A stretch of 64,000 bases of DNA, from assembly GCA_035628505.1 (NCBI GenBank), contig DASPJR010000210.1:1-64000 (forward strand), given 5' to 3'. Shown here piece after piece: positions 32,896 through 41,101 of the stretch. The notes beneath the pieces were generated by a model. The model was not told where the DNA came from. It ran no database searches and worked only from the letters and a program-made list of their open reading frames with translations. The first letter of the stretch is position 1. Every line of letters starts with the position of its first letter. Position numbers and translations under genes: made by a program. This stretch comes from DASPJR01 sp035628505 (GTDB lineage: Bacteria; Planctomycetota; SZUA-567; H5-PLA8).

Positions 32896-33918
32896 TTATC
32901 CGTTGAGTAGCGCATTCACGTGCGCGGCGGCGGCATTGCCGAGGCCTTGGAGGTTGTAGCCGCCTTCGAGCACCGAGACGACGCGGCTTCCGGCGTACTC
33001 TTTGGCAAGCGCGAGCATGTACTTCGTCAGATCGGTGAAGTCTTCGTCGGTAAGCGTGAATTTTCCGAGCGGGTCGTCGATGCGCGAATCGAAGCCTGCG
33101 GAGATCATCACGAGCTCCGGCTTGAACGTTTTCATCGCCGTGCCAAGCTTGTCCTGGAAGGCCTCTTCAAGGATCTGCTTGCGGCCCGAACCTGCAGGGA
33201 ATGGACAGTTCAGCGTAAAGCCCAGCCCCTTGCCGGTTCCGGTCTCGCCTAACTTTCCAGTTCCCGGGTACCAGGGCGACTGATGGCTGCTCATGAAGTA
33301 GACGGTGTCGTCTTCGTAGAAAATATCCTGCGTGCCGTTGCCGTGGTGAACGTCCCAATCCACGATGAGCACCTTGCCGATCTTGTGTTTCTGTTGCGCA
33401 TAACGCGCGCCGACGGCGATGTTGTTAAAGACACAGAAGCCCATGCCGCGATTAGGAGTCGCATGATGTCCCGGTGGGCGCACGACACAGAAAGCGTTGC
33501 GTACTTTGCTGCTCATGACGGCATCCACCGCATTCAGCACGCCGCCCGCAGCGCGGAGCGCAATCTCAAAAGACTTCTCACTGACGTTCGTATCTCCGGT
33601 GCTCAGCACGTTCGCGCCGGCCTTGATGTCGCGTTTGGCCGTCTTGAAATACTCACCGGTGTGGACCGCAGTGATCTCCGCTTCAGTGGCGTCGCGCGGA
33701 TCGATCTTCTCGAGCTTCTCTTCGAGCCCCGCTTTTTTCAGCGCACCAATGACGGCATCGTATCGCGCCGGACGCTCCGGATGGCCGCCGCCGGTGTCGT
33801 GATCCTTGTAGATGGCATCCGAGATCAATGCCGTTTTCTGCGCCATGGGCTTCTCCTCGGCCAGTGCCGCCACCGCCACGCCTGAGCCCGCCAATGTAAT
33901 GAAGTCGCGTCGTTTCAT
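32896..33918 (-). CDS. Tat-exported histone-deacetylase-like protein
   Basis: A 340-residue protein from ATG 33918. The first 25 residues form a twin-arginine signal (KRRDFITLAG...AALA). The rest is a full arginase-fold deacetylase: RPPGHHATP (H151, H152), DWDVHHGNGTQ with zinc ligands D189 and H191, GFDSRIDDP with the third ligand D277, and the catalytic Tyr in EGGYNL (Y321). Class II-like bacterial relatives remove acetyl groups from polyamines, small molecules or proteins. Export by Tat of a folded metalloenzyme points to an extracytoplasmic acetylated substrate such as a polysaccharide or polyamine; this is inference. It is divergent from the DUF1851 gene. Confidence 0.85.
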   Translation of the reverse strand: MKRRDFITLAGSGVAVAALAEEKPMAQKTALISDAIYKDHDTGGGHPERPARYDAVIGALKKAGLEEKLEKIDPRDATEAEITAVHTGEYFKTAKRDIKAGANVLSTGDTNVSEKSFEIALRAAGGVLNAVDAVMSSKVRNAFCVVRPPGHHATPNRGMGFCVFNNIAVGARYAQQKHKIGKVLIVDWDVHHGNGTQDIFYEDDTVYFMSSHQSPWYPGTGKLGETGTGKGLGFTLNCPFPAGSGRKQILEEAFQDKLGTAMKTFKPELVMISAGFDSRIDDPLGKFTLTDEDFTDLTKYMLALAKEYAGSRVVSVLEGGYNLQGLGNAAAAHVNALLNG

Positions 33919-34042
33919 GAGGTCGGTTTTAACCCTTCTGGAGATAATGGTCAATCTGGAGCGGCCGCACTATTTACTACCACTTTGAATCCGCTGAAAA
34001 GTACAATCACGTTTGCATCTCAAGCATTCAAAAGGGAGAAAC

Positions 34043-34606
34043 ATGGCGTTCGACGATTTCTACCGCTTAACGTGTCCAGTAATGAGTCTGGAGTCTTCAT
34101 TCCATTCATTTTCCGGGCAGGTCGGACGCTCTCCGCAAGCGGGAGTTTACAATTCAGGACTACTGACGACTGTAGATTCGAAGCTCGGTAAGTCGATGCT
34201 TAAAGATTGGCATTTCCTGATTACCGATCGCTGCCACGCCTTGATGACAACGGCATTCGGAAATGTCTTTTACTGGGATGCCGAAGAAGGAATCTGCTTT
34301 CTGGAAGTGCAGGGCCTTCAGGTCACTGCAATCACCCGCGATCTCCATGTGTTTTTAAACGAGTTTCTCACGGACCCAAAGATCCTCGAAAGCGTGCTCA
34401 GGAAGGACGATTTTGAAGAGCTCGCTTCATTGAAAGGACCGTTAAGTTACAACAGGTCGTTTTTCCTGGTTCCGTGGCAGATGTTAGGCGGAATTGAAAA
34501 AGCGGAAAATTACGACGTTGGGGATTGCGATGTGTATCTCTCGCTGGTTGGCCAAGCACTGCAAGCAAAGGGGTTTACGCGAGAAGATTTGAGGCGTTCG
34601 CCGTAA
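34043..34606 (+). CDS. DUF1851-like protein (T6SS immunity Tdi1-like)
   Basis: A 187-residue cytoplasmic protein with a near-ideal AAGGGAGAA ribosome site 5 bases before ATG 34043. The C-terminal half (GNVFYWDAEEG, LNEFLTDP, GPLSYNRSFFLVPWQMLGG, CDVYLSLVGQAL) matches the DUF1851/GAD-like pattern found in the immunity protein Tdi1 of Agrobacterium and in many orphan copies. No toxin, VgrG or T6SS gene is near. Base composition is lower in GC than the neighbours (29 of 60 bases in 34261-34320), consistent with acquisition from elsewhere. It may be an orphan immunity protein; the family call is by motif only. Confidence 0.6.
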   Translation: MAFDDFYRLTCPVMSLESSFHSFSGQVGRSPQAGVYNSGLLTTVDSKLGKSMLKDWHFLITDRCHALMTTAFGNVFYWDAEEGICFLEVQGLQVTAITRDLHVFLNEFLTDPKILESVLRKDDFEELASLKGPLSYNRSFFLVPWQMLGGIEKAENYDVGDCDVYLSLVGQALQAKGFTREDLRRSP

Positions 34607-34750
34607 CCCATAGCCCGGAATTTGCCCTTAGCCTCTGCCTGCGTTTTAGCGGTTTTCTTTCTAACGCAACCCCTCTCCTAAGTGTATTCTTGTAAGACAA
34701 AATTATGCTCGAAGTCCTGTCGTCTTGAGTCTTGGAGTTTGGAGTCACGC

Positions 34751-37700
34751 ATGCGATTGTTCGCTACGGTGGTGCTGAGTTTGTTTGCGCTATTGGCGCG
34801 CGGCGCTGAGACGCTGAACGTGCCGGCGAAAGTTGACTTCGTTAAACACATCCAGCCGATTTTTCAAACCGCCTGCAACAAGTGCCACGGCGCCGAAAAG
34901 CAGAAGGGCGAGTTGCGGCTGGACTCGAAGAAGCTGGCGATGCAGGGCGGAAGCTCGGGAAAAAGCATCCTTCCTGGCAACAGCAAAGACAGCCTGCTCA
35001 TGCACCGCATCCTCGGCAAAGGCGATGAGTCGCGCATGCCAGAAAAGGCCGACCCGCTCACGCCTGCGCAAACGGCACTGATCGCCGCATGGATCGACCA
35101 GGGCGCCGAGTGGCCGGATAGCGCTTCCGTCGCCGAGGCAAAAATTGCGAAGCACTGGTCGTACATCAAGCCTGCTCGGCCTGCGGCACCGCCGCTGAAG
35201 AATGCGGCATGGGTGAAAAATCCGATCGACGCCTTCGTTCTCGCGCGGCTGGAGAAAGAGAACCTGAAGCCCGCGCCGGAAGCGCCGAAAGAAACGCTGC
35301 TGCGCCGGGCGACGATTGATCTCATTGGATTGCCGCCGAGCGTCGCCGAGGTAGACGCGTTCCTCGCCGACAGCAGTCCCGATGCGTATGAAAAAGCCGT
35401 GGACCGGCTGCTCGCGTCGCCGCAATTCGGGGAGCGCTGGGCGCGGCCGTGGCTGGACCTGGCGCGCTACGCCGACACTAACGGTTACGAAAAGGATAAC
35501 CGCCGCCAGATCTGGATGTTCCGCGACTGGGTCATCAACGCCTTCAATCGCGATCTGCCCTTCGATCAGTTCACGATCGAGCAGATCGCCGGAGACATGC
35601 TGCCGGGCGCGACAGATGATCAGAAAGTGGCCACTGGTTTCCACCGAAACACGATGACCAACGAAGAAGGCGGCGTTGATCCGGCCGAGGCGCGCTACGA
35701 AGTCATCGTCGACCGCGTGAGCACCACCGCCACCGTGTGGCTCGGCACGACGCTGGCCTGCTCGCAGTGCCACAACCACAAGTACGATCCGTTTCCGCAG
35801 AAGGATTTTTACGCGCTCTACGCCTTCTGGGAGAACTGCGACGAACCGCAGCTTAAGAAGCCGACGCCTGAGCAGGAGACCCGCCGCAAGGAACTGGAGA
35901 AACAGATCGCCGAGCTGCAGGAATCCTTAAAGAAGGAGAGCCCCGAGCTGAACGCCGCGCAGGCCGAGTGGGAGAAAACCGCCGGCGCGGTGAGCTGGTC
36001 GGTGCTGGAGCCGGATGCAATCAAGTCCGATTTCGGCGCGACGTTGAAAAGCGAGCCAGGCGGCATCGTGCAGGCCAGCGGCGAAAATCCAGCCAAGGAC
36101 ACTTACGTCATCGTCGCGCGCACGAAAGTGAATCCGATAAAGGGCCTGCGTCTCGAGGTCCTCGACAACAACGGCCAGGGTGTGGGCCGCGCGCCGAACA
36201 ACGGAAATTTCGTGCTCAGCCGCATCGCCCTGAAAAACAACGATGGCAACAAGCCCGAGCAGATTGCGCTGCAGAAGCCCGTCGCCGACTTCGCGCAGCA
36301 GGACTGGCCGGTGTCGGCAACCATCGACACAAAGCCCGAAACCGGCTGGGCTGTCGCGCCCGAGCAGACGAAGTCGCACACGGCCGTGTGGGAAGTTGCG
36401 AAGCCGATCAACCACACCGGCGAAACCACGCTCACGATCACGCTCGAACAGCAGTCACCGCACGCGCAGCACAACATCGCACGCTTCCGCTTATCCGTGA
36501 CACCCGACAGCAACCCGAGCCTGCAGACCATTCCGGAGAACATCAAGCAGCTCCTGGCGATCGCCGCCGACAAGCGCGACGCGGCTCAGAAGAAAACCAT
36601 CGGCGATTACTTCCGCTCGATCTCGCCGCTGCAGAAGCAGACCACCGACAAGATCGCCGCCTTGAAGAAACAGCTCGATACGATGAATGTGCCGACGACG
36701 CTGGTGATGCAGGAACGCAAAAATTCCGCGCGGCCCACGGCCGATCTGCGCATTCGCGGCAACTTCCTGAATAAAGGAGAGAAGGTTCCCGCCGGCACGC
36801 CGGGCGTGCTCAACAAGCTTCCGGAGAACGAGCCCGTCAACCGTCTGGCGCTCGCGAAGTGGCTGGTCAGCACTGAAAACCCGCTCGTTGCACGCGTCAC
36901 TGTGAACCGCTTCTGGGAACAGATCTTCGGTCGCGGCATTGTCGAAACCGCCGAAGATTTCGGCTCGCAGGGCGAGCGCCCCACGCATCCGGAGCTGCTC
37001 GACTGGCTGGCTTGCGAATTCATGCAGCCGACCGTCGCGCCCAATAAAACGCCGTGGAGTATGAAATCGCTGCTGCGCACGATCGTCACCTCGGCCACGT
37101 ACCGCCAGTCCTCCCGCACCACGCGCGAACTGCTCGAAAAAGATCCGTACAACAAGCTGCTGGCGCACGCGCCGCGCTTCCGCATGGAAGCCGAGATGAT
37201 CCGCGATTGCACGCTCGCAATCTCGGGACAGCTGAGCCTGAAAATGCTTGGCCCCAGCGTCTTCCCATATCAGCCGGACGGCATCTGGAACATTCCGTAC
37301 AACGGTGACCGCTGGTCGCTTAGCAATGGCGAAGACCGCTACCGCCGCGGGCTGTATACGTTCTGGCGCCGCACGTCGCCGTACCCGAGCATGGTCAGTT
37401 TCGATGCGCCGAGCCGCGAGTTCTGCACCGTCCGCCGCGTGCGCACGAATACGCCGATGCAGGCGCTCACGACGCTGAATGATCCCGCTTATTTTGATGC
37501 CGCGAAGAATCTCGCGCAGCGCCTCAAGAAGGAAGGCGGCGCAGACGAGAAGGCGAAGCTGACATTCGGCTTCAAGCTGTGTACCGCGCGGGCGCCGAAG
37601 GCGACTGAGCTGGAGAAGCTCCTCGCATTGTACACGCAGCAGGCACAGAAACTGAAAGCGGATGCAGCCGGGGCAAAGGCAATCACCAAGGGCATGAGTG

Positions 37701-37789
37701 TGCCCGAAGCCGAACTCCCCGAGCTGGCCGCGTTGACCGTCGTCGCTAACGTGCTGTTGAATCTGGATGAGACACTGACGAAGGAGTAG
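34751..37789 (+). CDS. PSCyt1/PSCyt2/PSD1 protein with inserted beta-sandwich
   Basis: A 1012-residue exported protein from ATG 34751 (signal peptide MRLFATVVLSLFALLARGAE; an in-frame ATG at 34682 would hide the signal). PSCyt1 has C-x2-C-H in CNKCHGAEKQ (about 40-44); PSCyt2/DUF1549 spans about 150-370 with CSQCHNHKYDPF. A coiled-coil and beta-sandwich module (about 376-646) closely resembles part of the PPC/PA14 protein. PSD1/DUF1553 spans about 690-1000. The next gene is a DUF1501 protein, the usual partner. Likely periplasmic or surface; the reaction is not known. Confidence 0.9.
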   Translation: MRLFATVVLSLFALLARGAETLNVPAKVDFVKHIQPIFQTACNKCHGAEKQKGELRLDSKKLAMQGGSSGKSILPGNSKDSLLMHRILGKGDESRMPEKADPLTPAQTALIAAWIDQGAEWPDSASVAEAKIAKHWSYIKPARPAAPPLKNAAWVKNPIDAFVLARLEKENLKPAPEAPKETLLRRATIDLIGLPPSVAEVDAFLADSSPDAYEKAVDRLLASPQFGERWARPWLDLARYADTNGYEKDNRRQIWMFRDWVINAFNRDLPFDQFTIEQIAGDMLPGATDDQKVATGFHRNTMTNEEGGVDPAEARYEVIVDRVSTTATVWLGTTLACSQCHNHKYDPFPQKDFYALYAFWENCDEPQLKKPTPEQETRRKELEKQIAELQESLKKESPELNAAQAEWEKTAGAVSWSVLEPDAIKSDFGATLKSEPGGIVQASGENPAKDTYVIVARTKVNPIKGLRLEVLDNNGQGVGRAPNNGNFVLSRIALKNNDGNKPEQIALQKPVADFAQQDWPVSATIDTKPETGWAVAPEQTKSHTAVWEVAKPINHTGETTLTITLEQQSPHAQHNIARFRLSVTPDSNPSLQTIPENIKQLLAIAADKRDAAQKKTIGDYFRSISPLQKQTTDKIAALKKQLDTMNVPTTLVMQERKNSARPTADLRIRGNFLNKGEKVPAGTPGVLNKLPENEPVNRLALAKWLVSTENPLVARVTVNRFWEQIFGRGIVETAEDFGSQGERPTHPELLDWLACEFMQPTVAPNKTPWSMKSLLRTIVTSATYRQSSRTTRELLEKDPYNKLLAHAPRFRMEAEMIRDCTLAISGQLSLKMLGPSVFPYQPDGIWNIPYNGDRWSLSNGEDRYRRGLYTFWRRTSPYPSMVSFDAPSREFCTVRRVRTNTPMQALTTLNDPAYFDAAKNLAQRLKKEGGADEKAKLTFGFKLCTARAPKATELEKLLALYTQQAQKLKADAAGAKAITKGMSVPEAELPELAALTVVANVLLNLDETLTKE

Positions 37790-37794
37790 TTGCT

Positions 37795-37960
37795 GTAGCA
37801 CAGGCTTTTAGCCTGCGAGTCGCATTGTAGCATGGGCGTCCCGCCCATGCCGCTGTTGGGAAAATGTTCGCACTCATGCCGGAAGGTCGGGTGCGTATAC
37901 TACAAGCTGCCAGCGACCAAACATCAGGCGGCGCGGGACACGGGCGGGACGCCCGTGCTA
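37795..37960. repeat. REP-like palindromes before a DUF1501 gene
   Basis: CAGGCT-TTT-AGCCTG (37801-37815), CATGGGCG-TCC-CGCCCATG (37831-37849) and CACGGGCG-GGA-CGCCCGTG (37939-37957) are perfect hairpins. The last two share GTAGCANGGGCGTCCCGCCCNTG in opposite orientations. They lie within the PSD1-DUF1501 pair, the last ending 18 bases before the DUF1501 start. Confidence 0.7.
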
Positions 37961-37975
37961 CGAAACGGAGTTCGC

Positions 37976-39418
37976 ATGACGAACGATGAAAAAGCTCTTC
38001 AAGCCCTGACGCGGCGGCATTTCTTCAAGCAGAGCGGCCTTGGGATCGGTGCGCTTGCGCTCACATCACTGCTGAATGAAAAACTTTTTGCCGCGGACCG
38101 AACCGACCCGCTCGCGGTGAAGCCGCCACACTTCGCGCCCAAAGCGAAGAACATCATTTACCTCTTCATGGCCGGCGCGCCGTCGCAGCTCGACATGTTC
38201 GACTACAAGCCCAAGCTCATCGAGCTCAACGGCCAGAAGATTCCCGAAGAGATCATCAAGGGCGAGCGCTTCGCCTTCATCAAAGGCGTGCCCAAGCTGC
38301 TGGGCTCGCCGCACAAATTCGAAAAACACGGCAAGTCCGGCCAGGAAATCTCCGCACTGCTGCCGCACCTGGCAACGGTCGCCGACGACATCGCGATCAT
38401 CCGCTCGATGCACACGACGCAATTTAACCACGCGCCCGCGCAGATCATGATGAACACCGGCCACCAGATCATCGGACGTCCGAGCATGGGATCGTGGCTG
38501 ACGTATGGCATCGGCAGCGAGAATAAAGATCTGCCCGGCTTCGTCGTGCTACTCTCGGGAGAAAATCATCCTGACGGCGGAAAATCCTGCTGGAGCAGCG
38601 GCTTCCTCCCGACCGTCTACCAGGGCGTCGAGTTCCGCGCGAAGGGCGATCCGGTGCTCTTCGCCTCGAATCCCGAGGGCATCTCCAGCGACATCCGCCG
38701 CCAGCAGCTCGACACGCTGCGCGACCTCAACCAGATGCGCCTCGATGAGGCCGGCGATCCGGAAATTACGACGCGCATTGCGGCGTACGAGATGGCTTAC
38801 CGCATGCAGAGCAGCGTGCCGGAACTGACCGACGTCTCAAAGGAGCCGAAAGAAATTCAGCAGATGTACGGCGTCGAGCCGGGCAAGGCGTCGTTCGCGA
38901 ACAACTGCCTGCTCGCGCGGCGACTGGTTGAGCGCGGTTGCCGCTTCGTTCAGCTTTATCACCGCGGCTGGGACCATCACGGCGAGCAGAAGGCGAAGGA
39001 CCTCATGACGGGCCTGCCGTCGCTCTGCCAGCAGACCGATCAGCCCGCGGCGGCGCTGCTCAAGGACCTGAAGCAGCGTGGCCTGCTCGATTCGACGCTC
39101 GTGATCTGGGGCGGCGAATTCGGCCGCACGCCAATGAACGAAGAACGCGGCGGATCAAAGTTCCTCGGCCGCGACCACCACCCGCGCGCGTTCAGCGTGT
39201 GGATGGCCGGCGGCGGCGTGAAGGGCGGCGTAACGGTCGGAAAGACGGACGAACTCGGCTACAACGTGGTCGAAGACGGCGTCCACGTCCACGACCTGCA
39301 CGCGACAATCCTGCATCTAATGGGCCTGGATCACACGAAGCTGACGTTCAAGTTCCAGGGCCGCGATTTCCGGCTCACCGATGTGTTTGGGCATGTGGTG
39401 AAGAAGGTGCTGGCGTAA
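37976..39418 (+). CDS. DUF1501 protein with twin-arginine leader
   Basis: A 480-residue exported protein from ATG 37976, preceded by CGGAG; the open frame runs upstream to 37832 through repeat sequence. LTRRHFFKQSGLGIGALAL (R13, R14) is a twin-arginine signal. Core motifs GAPSQLDMFDYKP, WGGEFGRTP and LGRDHHPRAF occur in order, as in the other two DUF1501 proteins here. The C-terminus (VHDLHATILHLMGLDH, GRDFRLTDVFGHV) is the strongly conserved family end. It pairs with the PSCyt/PSD1 gene 186 bases upstream. Confidence 0.9.
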   Translation: MTNDEKALQALTRRHFFKQSGLGIGALALTSLLNEKLFAADRTDPLAVKPPHFAPKAKNIIYLFMAGAPSQLDMFDYKPKLIELNGQKIPEEIIKGERFAFIKGVPKLLGSPHKFEKHGKSGQEISALLPHLATVADDIAIIRSMHTTQFNHAPAQIMMNTGHQIIGRPSMGSWLTYGIGSENKDLPGFVVLLSGENHPDGGKSCWSSGFLPTVYQGVEFRAKGDPVLFASNPEGISSDIRRQQLDTLRDLNQMRLDEAGDPEITTRIAAYEMAYRMQSSVPELTDVSKEPKEIQQMYGVEPGKASFANNCLLARRLVERGCRFVQLYHRGWDHHGEQKAKDLMTGLPSLCQQTDQPAAALLKDLKQRGLLDSTLVIWGGEFGRTPMNEERGGSKFLGRDHHPRAFSVWMAGGGVKGGVTVGKTDELGYNVVEDGVHVHDLHATILHLMGLDHTKLTFKFQGRDFRLTDVFGHVVKKVLA

Positions 39419-39434
39419 ACTGGGGGTAGTTCAA

Positions 39435-39719
39435 ATTAAATTTCGGCTGCAAACACTATTTGTATGCGTGATCGCTGCGTCAGTGTTGTTATGGGCAAAC
39501 ACATCCGAATATCAGAATGGCGAACGTTATTCCTCAATGGATACTGGCGGAATAATGCGAAAATTCTATGGATGGCCCTTTGTCTGGAGAATGATCGATT
39601 ATGAAGGTAGAATTTGGATTGATCGTTTCGGCCTTGCAATAAATGGCTTCATTTTTCTTGTACTACTTGGAATTGTTGGCGCTTTAACGGAGTGGCTCGT
39701 TCGAAAGTTCATCCGGTAG
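39435..39719 (+). CDS. Small GWP-type membrane protein, possible ATT start
   Basis: A 94-residue protein if read from ATT 39435, which has GGGGG 8 bases upstream; the first usual start is GTG 39468. The extended N-terminus KFRLQTLFVCVIAASVLLWA is the FRLQTL-type membrane segment seen at the start of many planctomycete small proteins. It is followed by YGWPF, then a second membrane segment GFIFLVLLGIVGALTEWL and a basic end. The protein at 52720 has the same layout. Function unknown. Base composition is low in GC (26 of 60 in 39541-39600). The initiation codon is my inference. Confidence 0.55.
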   Translation: MKFRLQTLFVCVIAASVLLWANTSEYQNGERYSSMDTGGIMRKFYGWPFVWRMIDYEGRIWIDRFGLAINGFIFLVLLGIVGALTEWLVRKFIR

Positions 39720-40139
39720 CAACGTTAGCAATGATAATGAACTCTGCATGAATGGTTCTTCTCGCGGGTGGCACGGATGGACGCGCAGCGGCTATCCGTG
39801 TCGCGCGGAGCGCGATTTCAACGTAAACGAAGACGCTGCACTCAGCAGATAAACCTCAGTCAAACACAAGGCACTCACTCGCTCCTGTGTGGCAAAGCCG
39901 ACGCCGAGGGCGTGCCGACGATTGCGGGACTGAAGATTACGGTTGAGCCGGTCACGCTGAGCGTGAGCAAGTAATCCTAGCTGCGAACTAGACGCTTAAC
40001 TGAAACTCAGAGGCTAACCCCTCTCCCTACCCTCTCCCGCAAGGGGAGAGGAAACAACAGCACGGGGGGCCGGCTGAAAAATAGCTAAAATTTTTAGACA
40101 GACTCACGCGCCTGCTTCATCGTAAGTAGCGGAAGGCGG
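39720..40139. other. Intergenic region with gene remnant and repeats
   Basis: About 420 bases without an intact gene. A GGTGGCACGGATGG...CTATCCGTG hairpin lies near 39766-39815, a possible coding remnant at about 39879-39974, and a CCCTCTCCC palindrome at about 40012-40064. The latter matches the copy at 32766 at nearly every base over about 54 positions. Confidence 0.5.
39879..39974 (+). pseudogene. Possible C-terminal remnant of an exported beta-sandwich protein
   Basis: The frame ending at TAA 39972-39974 gives KADAEGVPTIAGLKITVEP and then VTLSVSK, which reads like a natural beta-strand-rich protein end similar to the LKGEARGADMLEEQYSKSIP region of the PPC/PA14 protein. Upstream the frame degrades into repeat sequence and has no start. 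It may be the decayed tail of a lost gene of that type; this is a weak call. Confidence 0.25.
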
Positions 40140-40658
40140 ATGGGGCGGCAGATGGGGCATGTGAGCGAAAATTGGGAAGAGTGGCTGCGGCTGTATGGGC
40201 CCGCGCTGCTGCTCTTTGCCCGGCAGTGGGCTCGCGATGGCCAGGACGCCGAAGACCTTCTGCAGGAGGCCTTCCTGCGCTTCTGGAAATCGCGCCAGCA
40301 GGCTCAGGATCCGAAAGCCTACCTCTTCAGCTGTGTCCGCAACTGCGCGCTGGAACTTCATCGCGCGGAGCGGCGGCTGAAGGAACGTGAACGTATCACG
40401 GAAAAATCAGCGCACGGTTTTGCTGAGCCCGCATTCGTTCAGCGGCCCGAGCAGGACGAGCAGCGTCAGGCACTCGAAGCTGCTTTGAAAGAACTCCCCG
40501 ACGAACAGCGCGAAGTGGTAGTCATGAAAATCTGGGGCGGTCTGACGTTTCCGCAGATCGCAGAAGTGGCGGGCACCCCGGCAGACACGGCCGCATCGCG
40601 TTACCGGTACGCGATGCAGTCGCTGCGGCGGGCGCTCGCGAAGGAGGCTTTGCAATGA
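40140..40658 (+). CDS. ECF-type RNA polymerase sigma factor
   Basis: A 172-residue sigma factor with region 2 (LYGPALLLFARQWARDGQDAEDLLQEAFLRFW, about 20-55) and region 4 (LPDEQREVVVMKIWGGLTFPQIAEV, about 120-165 with the helix-turn-helix). Regions 1 and 3 are absent, so it belongs to the extracytoplasmic function group. GGAAGG lies just before ATG 40140; ATG 40152 is also possible. Its stop overlaps the start of the next gene by 4 bases (ATGA), the classic arrangement for sigma and anti-sigma pairs. Confidence 0.9.
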   Translation: MGRQMGHVSENWEEWLRLYGPALLLFARQWARDGQDAEDLLQEAFLRFWKSRQQAQDPKAYLFSCVRNCALELHRAERRLKERERITEKSAHGFAEPAFVQRPEQDEQRQALEAALKELPDEQREVVVMKIWGGLTFPQIAEVAGTPADTAASRYRYAMQSLRRALAKEALQ

Positions 40659-41098
40659 ATGATGAATTTGACGATCTAGAAGCTGAACTGCGCCGCTTCA
40701 CTCCCGCAGCGCCGTCCGCCGGCCTTTGCCAGCGCATCGGGTCCGAACTGGATTCCTCGGACGCAGCGCGGGACCGGCAGACTCAGGGAAGCAGCATTCA
40801 CCGCAATCACTCCTTTAAGTGGATGGCCCTGGCTGCCGCGGCCGCCGTCGCCGCAGCGGTCACGCTTTATGTTCTGAAAACTCAGACGGGCACGATCGTA
40901 GTCGTCACGCCTGAAAAGATTGAAACGGTTCAACGTCCGACCTTGTGGAATTACCGGCAGCTTTCAGCTTCAGCGCCGGAGGAATTCGAAAAACTACTCG
41001 AAGATCATGCCGCCACACTTCTGCCGTCCACACCGGACAGTCAGGGACTTGGCGGCCTGCTGGCACCGGCAACACATCCGGCTGCGCGGAAAGGATAA
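40655..41098 (+). CDS. Putative membrane anti-sigma factor
   Basis: A 147-residue protein with a 50-residue cytoplasmic N-terminus (DDLEAELRRFTPAAPSAGLCQRIGSEL), one membrane segment (about 55-73, MALAAAAAVAAAVTLYVL) and an extracytoplasmic C-terminus. There is no zinc-binding HxxxCxxC motif, so it is not a ZAS-type anti-sigma. The E-L-R-x-F-x-P-x-x-P-S-x-x-L layout is common in PVC genes that follow ECF sigma genes. Its role is inferred from position and topology, not from a recognised catalytic or binding motif. Confidence 0.65.
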   Translation: MNDEFDDLEAELRRFTPAAPSAGLCQRIGSELDSSDAARDRQTQGSSIHRNHSFKWMALAAAAAVAAAVTLYVLKTQTGTIVVVTPEKIETVQRPTLWNYRQLSASAPEEFEKLLEDHAATLLPSTPDSQGLGGLLAPATHPAARKG

Positions 41099-41101
41099 CT
41101 C

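Noticed and set aside
36491..37801. 436-codon minus-strand open frame over the second PSCyt/PSD1 gene
   Set aside because: Shadow frame; product is Arg/Ala/Leu-rich with no domain.
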